Origin: an uncultured Blautia sp.
GTDB taxonomy: Bacteria; Bacillota; Clostridia; Lachnospirales; Lachnospiraceae
Reading direction: 5' to 3'
Length of the DNA stretch: 49,446 nt
Assembly: GCA_937893675.1 (NCBI GenBank)
Contig: CALBGI010000028.1
Coordinates: 1 to 49,446 of the forward strand
Position numbers and translations under genes: made by a program. This document shows, piece after piece, positions 1 through 7,714 of the stretch (position 1 is the first letter of the stretch; every line of letters starts with the position of its first letter). The notes beneath the pieces are model-generated. The model ran no database searches and was not told the origin of the DNA. It saw nothing but the letters and a program-made list of their open reading frames with translations.

Positions 1-36
1 CACAGGAGCTCATACTTATATCTAAAGATTCACCCT

Positions 37-55
37 CCCCCTGCATAGCAGGGGG
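37..55 (+). terminator. Rho-independent terminator of an upstream + strand gene
   Basis: CCCCCTGC and GCAGGGGG form a perfect 8-bp stem with a 3-nt loop, followed by GTTATTTTTA. It would end a gene lying left of the window on the + strand. Bases 1-36 hold no gene I can support. Confidence 0.7.
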
Positions 56-80
56 GTTATTTTTACTCTGCCACAAAAAA

Positions 81-128
81 AGCTGCCGCAAAATATGCCA
101 CATGTTTTCTGCACATTTTGCAACAGCC
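81..128 (-). terminator. Terminator of the lrgAB operon
   Basis: Read on the minus strand, an interrupted stem (GCTG, GCAAAAT, GCA pairing with TGC, ATTTTGC, CAGC) is followed by TTTTTTT. It lies just after the lrgB stop codon. Confidence 0.7.
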
Positions 129-172
129 TGCCTTGATCTTTTCCATATTCTGTTCTGAATCTGTTTTTCCGG

Positions 173-865
173 TCAATAAAATCCCGCAAACACAGAGGAC
201 ACAAGCACAGTCAGAAGTCCCGCCACCGCAATGGCAAGGCTGCTCATAGCGCCCTCCACCTCACCAAACTCCATAGCCTTGGCAGTCCCGATCGCGTGCG
301 CAGAGGTTCCCAGAGCCAGCCCTCTGGCCACAGGCTCTTCAATCCGAAACACCCGATACACACCCTCTGCGATCACATTGCCAAGGATGCCTGTAATAAT
401 AATGACTGCAACCGTAATGGTAGAGATCCCGCCCAGCTCCTGGGAAACACCCATACCGATGGCCGTTGTTATGGATTTTGGCAAAAGTGTCACATACTGC
501 TCATGGGAAAGCCCGAACAATACTGACAGAAGAAGAACCCCCACAAGGCTTGCCAGAACCCCAGACACAATGCCAAACATCACTGCCCGGAAATTCTTTT
601 TCAGCAGAGCAAGCTGCTGATAAAGCGGCACCGCAAGCGCAACCGTCGCCGGTGTGAGAAGATAGCTCAGATACTTTGCGCTCTCATTGTATGTATCATA
701 CGCAACATTGGCTGCACTTAAAACCCCCATGACACACACGATCGCGATAAGCAGCGGATTCAAAATTGCCAGTCGGAATTTTTTCTTCAAAAGGAGTCCG
801 GCCTCGTAAGCCGCCAGGCTGACAAACGCTCCAAAAAACAGGGAATTTTCAAGAAATTCTATCAT
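173..865 (-). CDS. lrgB: LrgB family membrane protein
   Basis: A 230-residue, very hydrophobic protein with about seven membrane segments. The family signature is seen in the conserved glycine-rich stretches SITTAIGMGVSQELGG and GTSAHAIGTAKAMEFGE near the C-terminus. LrgB works with the holin-like LrgA in the inner membrane; LrgAB/CidAB proteins have been tied to control of murein hydrolases and, more recently, to pyruvate or overflow-metabolite transport. The start overlaps the lrgA stop by 4 bases (ATGA), so the two are translationally coupled. Length is normal for the family (about 230). The exact substrate cannot be told from sequence. Confidence 0.93.
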   Translation of the reverse strand: MIEFLENSLFFGAFVSLAAYEAGLLLKKKFRLAILNPLLIAIVCVMGVLSAANVAYDTYNESAKYLSYLLTPATVALAVPLYQQLALLKKNFRAVMFGIVSGVLASLVGVLLLSVLFGLSHEQYVTLLPKSITTAIGMGVSQELGGISTITVAVIIITGILGNVIAEGVYRVFRIEEPVARGLALGTSAHAIGTAKAMEFGEVEGAMSSLAIAVAGLLTVLVSSVFAGFY

Positions 866-1224
866 TTCTTTTCCCTCCGCGCTTCTTTTCGTATCACCGA
901 CTGGGTCACCCGTCCGGTCACCGCCATTACAAATATGGTAGTAACCGCAGTGATCACCACAACCGGCAGCCAGATCGGCGCAAGTACACCCCAGGACTCC
1001 AGAAGTCCCACACCGGCCGGAATAAACATCACCGGCATGATTTCAATAAGAAAAGCCGCTGCATCCTGAACCTGCTCCACCTTCAGGATCCCGCTCAGCA
1101 GAGCCCCCAGCATCAGCACCATACCATAAACACTGGCAGGCACCGGAAATGGCAGAAAATGGTTGAGAAGCTCTCCCAGGGCTGAAATCAAAAGAATGAT
1201 ACTAAATTGTCTCAGGTACTTCAT
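862..1224 (-). CDS. lrgA: LrgA/CidA family holin-like protein
   Basis: A 120-residue protein with four predicted membrane segments and the CidA/LrgA pattern: an N-terminal LRQFSIILLISALGELLNHF helix, then PFPVPASVYGMVLM, and FIPAGVGLLESW in the second half. A good ribosome site (AAAGGAG, 5 bases before ATG) fixes the start. It is the first gene of an lrgAB pair. The charged C-terminus (KEARREKK) is typical of the cytosolic end. Family members oligomerise in the membrane like phage holins; in other Firmicutes the operon answers to LytSR, but no LytSR genes are in this window. Confidence 0.92.
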   Translation of the reverse strand: MKYLRQFSIILLISALGELLNHFLPFPVPASVYGMVLMLGALLSGILKVEQVQDAAAFLIEIMPVMFIPAGVGLLESWGVLAPIWLPVVVITAVTTIFVMAVTGRVTQSVIRKEARREKK

Positions 1225-1252
1225 CTTGTCTCCTTTGTACTGTCTTATTTCC

Positions 1253-1714
1253 TTACTCGTCTGTTCCCTTCAGCGCACCTTTCACAATGTCCACGTATTC
1301 CTGGGTTTCTTCCAACGTCGCACGGCCCAGGCGCTGCATCTTTGTCACACCGGGATATACACCGGGAAGAGACATTCCCATAGCCCCGTTTCCATAAATT
1401 TTCACCATATCCCCATGCTCCAGCACATCATCGGAAATCAGCTTGCCTTTCTCATTATAAATACCCTCTTCCGGAATCTCGGCCGTGAAAATTGTGTGTG
1501 TTTCCATATCCACAAACAGCGACTCTTTCAGCAAATCCCCATATTCCAGATAGATTGCGGAAATTGCTGTTTCTTCGGCCTTCGCTTCCTCCTCCTTTAC
1601 TTTCTGCGCTTCTTTTCCGACCGTTGTCCAAAAAAATACTGCCACAACCGCAAATACAACGAGCAGGACTGTACAGCCCGCTATCATTTTTACATCCCGT
1701 TTCTTTTTTTCCAT
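1253..1714 (-). CDS. Membrane-anchored protein of unknown function
   Basis: A 153-residue protein with a basic N-terminus (MEKKKRDVK), one membrane helix at about residues 9-30, a charged Glu/Lys/Ala linker, and then a domain of about 100 residues that would lie outside the cell. The last domain contains GIYNEKGKLISDDVLEHGDM followed by VKIYGNG, which recalls small OB-fold lipoproteins of the DUF3221 kind, but I do not recognise the family firmly. The start has a strong AGGAGGTGG site. It lies 28 bp upstream of lrgA in the same direction and may share its transcript. Confidence 0.75.
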   Translation of the reverse strand: MEKKKRDVKMIAGCTVLLVVFAVVAVFFWTTVGKEAQKVKEEEAKAEETAISAIYLEYGDLLKESLFVDMETHTIFTAEIPEEGIYNEKGKLISDDVLEHGDMVKIYGNGAMGMSLPGVYPGVTKMQRLGRATLEETQEYVDIVKGALKGTDE

Positions 1715-1745
1715 AGCTTTCCACCTCCTGTTTGTTAGTTCTATT

Positions 1746-2195
1746 TTAAAAAATCACTTTTTCCACCTGGTATTTTCCATTTTCCACAGTCATGACCGCC
1801 ATGGACAGCTCTCCATCAAAACGTCTCCTTCCGCAGCTTCCCGGGTTCAGCCACAGCCTTCTGTCAATCTCCTGCTGAAAATATCTGTGGGAATGTCCAA
1901 ATATCACTACCTGCACGTCTTCCAGGTTCCAGGCCACATCCCGCTTGTTGTGGACCATAAAAAATTTTACGCCCTCAATGGTAAAGGTAAGCGTTTTGGA
2001 CAGATTTTCCGCCCATTCCCTGTCATTGTTGCCCCGGATCACATACAAGTTTCCCATAAAACGTATTTCATCCAGGAGCTCCGGACGGTTCACATCACCT
2101 GCATGCAGAATACAGTCGCAGGTTTCCAGAATCTCTTTTACCTGGGGTCTCAAAAGTCCGTGGGTATCCGAAATGATCCCAATTCTTTTCGCCAT
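1746..2195 (-). CDS. YfcE/MJ0936-type metallophosphoesterase
   Basis: A 149-residue calcineurin-like phosphodiesterase of the small YfcE/MJ0936 group. Metal-binding motifs are in order: D-x-H (ISDTHG) near the N-terminus, GD (HAGDVN), GNND (IRGNNDRE), H (MVHNKRD), and GHSH near residue 110. The family cleaves phosphodiester model substrates with Mn or Ni; the natural substrate is unknown. The ATG at 2195 has GGTGAGG six bases upstream; a GTG four codons earlier is the alternative and less likely start. It follows the HD-domain gene after 8 bp, so the two are probably one operon. Confidence 0.9.
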   Translation of the reverse strand: MAKRIGIISDTHGLLRPQVKEILETCDCILHAGDVNRPELLDEIRFMGNLYVIRGNNDREWAENLSKTLTFTIEGVKFFMVHNKRDVAWNLEDVQVVIFGHSHRYFQQEIDRRLWLNPGSCGRRRFDGELSMAVMTVENGKYQVEKVIF

Positions 2196-2203
2196 GGTTT
2201 TCC

Positions 2204-2983
2204 TCACCTTCTCTGCAATTCCATATAAGCTTCCAGATGTGTTTCCAGCTCTTTCATCTTTTGCGCTGTCTCTGCCTCTTCATATTGAAGTCTTTCCACA
2301 ATTCTTGAAATATATCTCTGTTCCCGGATAATATCAAAGGTTTCCGCAAAATTAATATCATAATACTGCGCAATATAGGATACCCAGTAATCTACCGGTG
2401 TCCTTCGGTCTGCTGAGAGCACAGATTCCCTGCGCATACAGGCATCCCACACGTTAGGGGAAATCAGTCCTGCTCCCGCTTCTTCCGCCGGAACTCCCAA
2501 CATGGCCTCCAATGATTCCTCCAGTTTCACCCGACAGTTATCCAGCTTGTCTGCATCACGAATCAGTCTTGCATGCAGCAGCGTCCTCTCATCTGCAATA
2601 TCTCCCAACGCAAACGCACTGTGCCGGGCAATCGCTTCCCGTATGATCTCATCAAAAGCGTTTTCCTCAATAAAATACCGGATATATTTTTTTGCGCCAA
2701 AAAGCAGCCCCGCGCCATAAGCTGCATGATCCATGGTTTCCGGCTGAAAACTGTCGAAACGCCGAATCTGTTCAAACCGTCCGATATCGTGAAGAAGGGC
2801 AATGAGCTTTGCAAGCTGTACATCCTCTTCCTCCAGATGTTTCCTCCGTGCTATCTCCTCTGCACAAGAAACAACTCCGTAGGTATGCACAATCTTCAGC
2901 TTTATCTTTCCATCTTCCCTGTCATACGCATCCAGGTAGCGCTCAAACTCCTGATGTGCAGCCTCATAGTCTATGCTTTTCAT
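2204..2983 (-). CDS. HD-domain phosphohydrolase
   Basis: A 259-residue protein of the HD superfamily. The metal ligands are H33 (VHTYGV), H65-D66 (LLHDIGRFEQ), then the HAAYG and RHS histidines and the RDADKLDN aspartates. The LIALLHDIGRFEQ form matches uncharacterised Clostridial HD proteins that act on nucleotides or phosphomonoesters. I chose the ATG at 2983 because GAGGGG lies seven bases before it; an upstream ATG at 3040 lacks a ribosome site. The long acidic helix at the C-terminus (LEAYMELQRR end) is not part of the HD core. Substrate unknown. Confidence 0.88.
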   Translation of the reverse strand: MKSIDYEAAHQEFERYLDAYDREDGKIKLKIVHTYGVVSCAEEIARRKHLEEEDVQLAKLIALLHDIGRFEQIRRFDSFQPETMDHAAYGAGLLFGAKKYIRYFIEENAFDEIIREAIARHSAFALGDIADERTLLHARLIRDADKLDNCRVKLEESLEAMLGVPAEEAGAGLISPNVWDACMRRESVLSADRRTPVDYWVSYIAQYYDINFAETFDIIREQRYISRIVERLQYEEAETAQKMKELETHLEAYMELQRR

Positions 2984-3085
2984 TTGATTCCCCTCTTCTG
3001 TGCGCTCTTTCTTTTCTGCCATACAGAATATCTGCAGCAATCCGCCTCCATTCTATCACAGGTTTTAGAAAAAGTCATTTTGTAA

Positions 3086-3114
3086 TTGCACAAAATCCCC
3101 CGCAGCGATATACT
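3086..3114 (+). promoter_or_regulatory. Promoter of the HicB gene
   Basis: TTGCAC and TATACT are separated by 17 bp. A GCCCC/GGGGC dyad lies downstream at about 3130-3145, in the 5' leader, before the ribosome site GGAGG. Confidence 0.55.
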
Positions 3115-3177
3115 ACTATCAGAATCGTTGCCCCCCAAAGGGGCTGTCATTTAATACCATATATGGAGGAAGTACTT

Positions 3178-3456
3178 ATGAAATTTATATATCCGGCTGT
3201 TTTCCGCAAAGACCAATCCGGAAAATACCATGCACATTTCCCGGACCTGGAATGCTGCACCGCTGCAGGTGACACATTAGACGACGCTATCGACAACGCA
3301 AACGATGCTGCCTACAACTGGATCTCCACCGAGCTTGCGGAAGAAGACTGCAATCTTCCCTCTGTATCAGATGCAGAAGATATGGATCTGCAGGAAGGTG
3401 ATATCGTCCGCAACATTTCTGTCAATATCCGTTTTTATGAAGGCTGGGATGAATAA
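3178..3456 (+). CDS. HicB-family antitoxin-like protein, orphan
   Basis: A 92-residue protein with the HicB N-terminal fold: YPAVFRKDQSGKYHAHFPDL, then a CTAAGDTLDDAIDNANDA stretch typical of the family. ATG at 3178 follows GGAGG at a good distance. HicB antitoxins normally pair with a HicA toxin of about 60-80 residues that binds mRNA. No HicA-like ORF (G-S-H-x-x-Y/F motif) lies on either side, and no DNA-binding tail is visible at the C-terminus, which ends in an acidic FYEGWDE. It is therefore probably a solo HicB-like protein, common in Clostridia, with unknown role. Confidence 0.85.
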   Translation: MKFIYPAVFRKDQSGKYHAHFPDLECCTAAGDTLDDAIDNANDAAYNWISTELAEEDCNLPSVSDAEDMDLQEGDIVRNISVNIRFYEGWDE

Positions 3457-3481
3457 ATCACTGCGCAGGCCAAAAGAAAGC

Positions 3482-3528
3482 CCCTGCCGGACTGGCTGTA
3501 CCTAAACTGCACAGTCAACCGGTAGGGA
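3482..3528 (-). terminator. Terminator-like hairpin between hicB and the VOC gene
   Basis: CCCTgCCGG and CCGGtAGGG arms with an inner CTGT/ACAG pairing. Read on the minus strand it is followed by GGCTTTCTTTT, so it best serves the VOC gene. The + strand side lacks a T-run. Confidence 0.5.
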
Positions 3529-3585
3529 CTTGTATATCACCTGCTGCCTGATCTTCCTCATGAACGGGGCCTGGATTCAGCTCTA

Positions 3586-3987
3586 CTATTCGTGCAGCTC
3601 TAGGGGAAGACCATCCGGATCTCTAAAAAATGTAAATTTTCCACCGGAAAATTCATCTACCCGGATAGGCTCTGTCTCGATTCCCTTAGCCTGCAGCTCC
3701 GCGGCTGCCTCTTCTATATTACCCGTCCGAAATGCCAGATGCCGAAGACCGTAAGCCTCCGGTCTGTCCGCTCTCTTTGGATGAATCCGGTACTCACTGT
3801 CCGGCTCCTCCGGCGCAAAAATTTCCAGTTCAATCCCGTCCAGGATCAAATCCAGCTTATAATCCCGCCGCTCTGGCCGAAAATGTTCCCTCAGCACTGT
3901 AAATCCCAGTTTGTCCACATAGAATTCCCTGGACTTTTTATAATCCGAAACCAGGATCGCCACATGGTGCACTGCCTGAATCTTCAT
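3586..3987 (-). CDS. VOC family protein (glyoxalase I-like)
   Basis: A 133-residue vicinal-oxygen-chelate protein. The N-terminus IQAVHHVAILVSDYKKSREF and the second half LRHLAFRTGNIEEAAAEL give two beta-alpha-beta-beta-beta units, and the C-terminal DPDGLPLELHE carries the last metal ligand. This is the SMU1112c/YwbC type of small lyase, often called GloA2-like; activity on methylglyoxal is not proven for the group. It follows the isochorismatase gene after 7 bp, so both are likely one transcript. Confidence 0.88.
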   Translation of the reverse strand: MKIQAVHHVAILVSDYKKSREFYVDKLGFTVLREHFRPERRDYKLDLILDGIELEIFAPEEPDSEYRIHPKRADRPEAYGLRHLAFRTGNIEEAAAELQAKGIETEPIRVDEFSGGKFTFFRDPDGLPLELHE

Positions 3988-3994
3988 CGTTTTC

Positions 3995-4510
3995 TCACTC
4001 TCTCACTTCAATCTGACACATTTTCATCGCTTCCAGCGCATTGGCATGACTTTCCGGTGTCACACCCGCACAGCAGGAAGCATCCACCACAACCGTGCTC
4101 TCCGGCAAAAAGGCCTTGAGAAGAAGCGCGTTGGAAATCACGCAGATATCCGTACAAAGGCCAACCAGTTCCATCTGCTCAAAGCCTTCTTCTTCCGCCC
4201 AGCAGGCAAGTGCTTTGCTTCCGAAGGTCGGTTTTTCAAATACTTTTCCATGAAATCCCTGCAGAGCCTTATCTAATTCCCATCCGGGAGTTCCCTTGAT
4301 GCAATGCTCCACCGGAAGACGTTTTCCCTCCTGGGTTTCCAGATAATTTTCCGGATGCGTGTCGTAGGTAAACACCACCTGCGTTCCGGCAGCCTCGGCG
4401 CTCTGGATTTTTTCAGCCACATTTTTCACAATTTTCTGTGCTTCCCTGGTTCCAAGGCTTCCGTCAATAAAATCTTTCTGCATATCTACCACTACCAACA
4501 AACTTTTCAT
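3995..4510 (-). CDS. Cysteine hydrolase, nicotinamidase/isochorismatase family
   Basis: A 171-residue alpha/beta hydrolase of the isochorismatase superfamily. The catalytic aspartate is in VVVDMQKDFIDGSLG (residue 9) and the nucleophile cysteine in ELVGLCTDICV; the cis-peptide region lies just before it. The DTHPENY and H-C-I-K-GTPG stretches are typical of nicotinamidases (PncA), which turn nicotinamide into nicotinate for NAD salvage, so that is the best guess. I place the start at 4510 because GAGAGGAATGATATC precedes it; a longer upstream reading has no ribosome site and a poor composition. Confidence 0.88.
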   Translation of the reverse strand: MKSLLVVVDMQKDFIDGSLGTREAQKIVKNVAEKIQSAEAAGTQVVFTYDTHPENYLETQEGKRLPVEHCIKGTPGWELDKALQGFHGKVFEKPTFGSKALACWAEEEGFEQMELVGLCTDICVISNALLLKAFLPESTVVVDASCCAGVTPESHANALEAMKMCQIEVRE

Positions 4511-4735
4511 GATATCATTCCTCTCTTTTTCTTTTCCCGCATCGTCCATTTTTTCCGTATCGCCCATACATGTGGTTCCCGATAAAACCCCTCCGCATGT
4601 GGACCGCCGCCAAAAACAGACAACTTTCGCCCTCATCTTAACACATTACTTGCCAAATGTCCCGAAAACGATTAAAATAATCTCATTGAAACAGACCAAA
4701 TCACAGAAATACACTCCTCCCAGAAAGGATCCATT

Positions 4736-5371
4736 ATGACCAAAAAACAACTCACTCTGGAAATCATTGCGCGTCTGAAAAAAGAATATCCTGACGCCGG
4801 CTGTACTCTGGACTATGACAATGCCTGGAAGCTCCTTGTCAGCGTCCGCCTGGCCGCCCAGTGCACAGATGCCCGGGTAAATATGATCGTCCCTGACCTG
4901 TACGCAAAATATCCCACTGTGGAAGCACTTGCAAACGCCGACGAAAAGGACATCGAAGCTATTGTGAAGCCCTGCGGACTCGGCAGGAGCAAGGCCCGTG
5001 ATATCAGCGCCTGTATGAAAATCCTCCACGAAAAATACAACGGAAAAGTCCCAGATGATTTTGACGCGCTTCTCGCCCTTCCCGGCGTAGGAAGAAAGAG
5101 CGCCAATCTGATCATGGGAGACGTATTCGGAAAGCCAGCCATTGTCACAGACACCCACTGTATCCGCCTGGTGAATCGTATGGGACTTGTGGACAACATT
5201 AAGGAGCCGAAAAAAGTGGAAATGGCCCTGTGGAAGCTGGTTCCGCCGGAAGAAGGCAGCGACTTCTGTCACCGCCTTGTATATCACGGCCGGGATGTAT
5301 GCACTGCGCGCACAAAGCCGTACTGCGACAAATGCTGTCTCGCAGATATCTGTAAGAAAAACGGCGTATGA
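4736..5371 (+). CDS. nth: Endonuclease III
   Basis: A 211-residue base-excision repair glycosylase/AP lyase for oxidised pyrimidines. The helix-hairpin-helix LPGVGRKSA holds the catalytic Lys121, and Asp139 lies in VTDTHC. The C-terminal [4Fe-4S] ligands are C189, C197, C200 and C206; the first spacing is 7 residues instead of the usual 6, a small variation in an otherwise standard protein. It ends exactly where the convergent MarR gene ends, with no base between the two stop codons, and no terminator separates them. Confidence 0.95.
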   Translation: MTKKQLTLEIIARLKKEYPDAGCTLDYDNAWKLLVSVRLAAQCTDARVNMIVPDLYAKYPTVEALANADEKDIEAIVKPCGLGRSKARDISACMKILHEKYNGKVPDDFDALLALPGVGRKSANLIMGDVFGKPAIVTDTHCIRLVNRMGLVDNIKEPKKVEMALWKLVPPEEGSDFCHRLVYHGRDVCTARTKPYCDKCCLADICKKNGV

Positions 5372-5812
5372 TCACTTCCCGTAGCTTCGAAAAAATGCAG
5401 ACAGATCCTGCAGGGTCCTTACAAGCAGAGGTATCTCCTCCTCCCGCAGGGAGGCCAAAGCCGCGTCCGTCATGTCCTGATGAAATTTTGCATGATGGGC
5501 GTAGGCACTGCGGCCTTTTTCTGTGAGATAAATATAGACCACACGACGGTCACGTTCGCTGCGCTCCCTCCGCACATACCCCTTTTTTACCAGACTGTTC
5601 ATGGATGTGGTAAGAGACCCCACCGTAATCCCCAGCCGGGTTGCAATGGCAGACATATTTCCCCCCTCCGGAGTCACCGCCTCTATAATATGCATATCAT
5701 TGTTCGTGATATCCTTGTATTCCTCCGTAATAATGGCTTTTTCTTCCAATTCCCATATTTCATTGAACAGGCTTACCAGCACATCATTAATGATCTCCCT
5801 GTTATTCACCAT
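5372..5812 (-). CDS. MarR family transcriptional regulator
   Basis: A 146-residue winged-helix regulator. The recognition region is GNMSAIATRLGITVGSLTTS followed by MNSLVKKGYVRRERSERDRR, with the DRR wing motif of MarR proteins. It lies 79 bp downstream of a small DUF6472 gene and opposite the MATE pump at 6215. MarR proteins often control a neighbouring drug exporter, so the pump is the likeliest target. The upstream stretch (minus strand) has a repeated TTGTATG and a possible promoter ending in TAAAAT, which may be the binding region. Confidence 0.9.
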   Translation of the reverse strand: MVNNREIINDVLVSLFNEIWELEEKAIITEEYKDITNNDMHIIEAVTPEGGNMSAIATRLGITVGSLTTSMNSLVKKGYVRRERSERDRRVVYIYLTEKGRSAYAHHAKFHQDMTDAALASLREEEIPLLVRTLQDLSAFFRSYGK

Positions 5813-5891
5813 ATCGTCTCCCGTCTCATGTTAAATTCTGGGGTTTATTTTACCACATTTCTACAAGTGCATACAACCATACAAATAAATC

Positions 5892-6071
5892 TTACATCTG
5901 ATGACGTACTACTTTGTACTCATCTCCCGATGTAAAATAGGGACATGCCCCCGTATTCCCGCTCAAAAAACGAAACATCTCATCCTCATCCAGACTCACA
6001 TCACAGTAATACTGTTCTTCCTCTTCATCGTACGCATAATTTGCGCAAAACTCACAGCTGCTGCCTGCCAT
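5892..6071 (-). CDS. DUF6472 family small protein
   Basis: A 59-residue acidic protein starting MAGSSCEFCANYAYDEEEE and ending GDEYKVVRHQM. It has four cysteines (CEFC near the N-terminus, C23 and C43), placed as for a small zinc or iron site, and the LDEDEM-RFL-G core that I recognise from the DUF6472 family of Lachnospiraceae. The start has GGGAGG nine bases upstream. Family function is unknown. It sits between the divergent MATE gene and the MarR gene and may be cotranscribed with the latter. Confidence 0.85.
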   Translation of the reverse strand: MAGSSCEFCANYAYDEEEEQYYCDVSLDEDEMFRFLSGNTGACPYFTSGDEYKVVRHQM

Positions 6072-6214
6072 TTCCCATATCCTCCCTTTTTAGCGATATC
6101 GTATAAAAAGCGCTTTTAAAATTCGGCAAATTTTACTTTTTTACACACTTTCTATTTTCTCTCGTTTCCACTATAATGATAAACCGAAAGTTAAAAAAAG
6201 GAAAGGTGAGATTT

Positions 6215-7594
6215 ATGAAACAGGAGGCTGTTTCTAAAAAGCAAGCAAAAACAAACGATATGACTGTAGGAAGTCCTGCCCGTCTGATCCTTCAGTTCAT
6301 GATTCCCGTATGCCTGGGAAATATTTTTCAACAGCTCTATAATATTGCGGATTCCATTGTGGCAGGACAGTTTCTCGGCGTCAACGCTCTGGCCGCCATC
6401 GGCAGCACCGGCTCGCTGATGTTTTTTGTCACAGGCTGGCTCAACGGACTTACCAGCGGTTTTGCCGTTTTGGTCTCCCAGTGGTTCGGCGCAAAACGTT
6501 ATGACCTCATGCGGCACTATGTAGCTATGTCCGTATACCTGTCCGCCGCCTTTGCCCTGATCATGACTGCCGGTCTTCTGATCGCCAACGAACCCATTCT
6601 GCGGATGATGAACTCTCCTGAAAATCTGCTGCCGGATATCGCAGCATACATGGCTATCATCTACGCAGGTCTCATTGTTACAGTTGCCTACAATGCACTG
6701 GCCGGATTTCTGCGCGCGCTCGGCGATTCCAAGTCGCCCCTCTACTTCCTGATCATATCCGGTGTCATTAACGTGATCCTGGACATTGTATTCATTGTTT
6801 ATTTTCATATGGGTGTGGAGGGCTGCGCCTATGCCACGGTAATTGCCCAGGCAATTTCCGCGCTGCTGTGTTTCTGGTATATTATAAAGCGTTATCCTAT
6901 CCTTCATCTGAAAAAAGAGGATTTCCGTATTTCCATGGCAAGCTTCGGACGTCTGCTCTCTCTCGGGGTTCCCATGGGGCTGCAGTTTTCCATTACCGCA
7001 ATCGGAACCATCATTGTCCAGGGCGCGGTCAATATCTATGGCGCAGTGCACATGGCCGGCTTCTCTGCAGCAGGAAAAATCCAGAATATCATCGCCACCG
7101 TATTTGTGGCGTTTGGCGCCACTATCGCCACCTATGTAGGACAAAACCACGGCGCCGGAAAAGCAGACCGTGTCCGGGAAGGCGTCCGTTGTACCCAGGT
7201 TATGATACTTGTATGGAGTGTTGTCACCATGGCGTTTATGTTTTTCTTCGGAAAATACATGACCTACCTTTTTGTCAGCCCTTCAGAAACAGAAGTCGTG
7301 CAGGTTTCTGTCACTTATTTCAAAACGGTATTCTGGGCCTATCCTTTCCTGGGCAGCATTTTCCTGTATCGCAACACGCTTCAGGGTATGGGATATGGAC
7401 TTGTACCCATGCTTGGCGGGATTTTTGAACTTGTTGCCCGTGCCGGAATTGTCATGGCTGTCGCCGGAAGGACATCCTTTGCCGGTGTCTGCCTCTCTGA
7501 CCCGGCGGCCTGGATTGCAGCGCTGATTCCGCTGATCCCTTATTATTTCCATGTCATGAAAAAATACCAGCTTTCCAATGTGAAGGAGGGATAA
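6215..7594 (+). CDS. MATE family efflux transporter
   Basis: A 459-residue membrane protein with twelve predicted helices in two similar halves. The N-terminal LILQFMIPVCLGNIFQQLYNIADSIV (split here as LILQFMIPVCLGNIF, QQLYNIADSIV) and GLTSGFAVLVSQWFGA are characteristic of the NorM/DinF-like MATE exporters of Clostridia, which expel cationic drugs in exchange for Na+ or H+. The ATG at 6215 has AAAGGTGAG upstream; an ATG at 6176 in frame lacks a ribosome site. It is divergent from the DUF6472-MarR pair, so probably under that MarR protein. Natural substrate unknown. Confidence 0.93.
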   Translation: MKQEAVSKKQAKTNDMTVGSPARLILQFMIPVCLGNIFQQLYNIADSIVAGQFLGVNALAAIGSTGSLMFFVTGWLNGLTSGFAVLVSQWFGAKRYDLMRHYVAMSVYLSAAFALIMTAGLLIANEPILRMMNSPENLLPDIAAYMAIIYAGLIVTVAYNALAGFLRALGDSKSPLYFLIISGVINVILDIVFIVYFHMGVEGCAYATVIAQAISALLCFWYIIKRYPILHLKKEDFRISMASFGRLLSLGVPMGLQFSITAIGTIIVQGAVNIYGAVHMAGFSAAGKIQNIIATVFVAFGATIATYVGQNHGAGKADRVREGVRCTQVMILVWSVVTMAFMFFFGKYMTYLFVSPSETEVVQVSVTYFKTVFWAYPFLGSIFLYRNTLQGMGYGLVPMLGGIFELVARAGIVMAVAGRTSFAGVCLSDPAAWIAALIPLIPYYFHVMKKYQLSNVKEG

Positions 7595-7603
7595 CCCCTC
7601 CTT
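7583..7603 (+). terminator. Terminator of the first MATE gene
   Basis: AAGGAGGG and CCCTCCTT form an 8-bp stem with a 5-nt loop, followed by CCTTTTTTT. The stem includes the last codons and the stop of the gene. Confidence 0.85.
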
Positions 7604-7643
7604 CCTTTTTTTCGCCGGAGCTGTTCCCAAAATCCAGTCCAAA

Positions 7644-7692
7644 ACAGGGCTGCCGCAAAATTCCGCCTCCGCGGATCCTGCGACAGCCCTGT
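7644..7692 (-). terminator. Terminator of the flavodiiron gene, possibly bidirectional
   Basis: ACAGGGCTG.CGCA pairs with TGCG.CAGCCCTGT around a 23-nt loop. On the minus strand it is followed by TTTTGG; on the + strand by a T-rich stretch, so it may stop both directions. Confidence 0.7.
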
Positions 7693-7714
7693 ATCTGTCT
7701 TTTGCTATTTATTT

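Noticed and set aside
6191..7150. 319-residue open frame opposite the first MATE gene
   Set aside because: It lies wholly antisense to a clear membrane transporter, is rich in His, Gly and Cys without any family likeness, and has no ribosome site.
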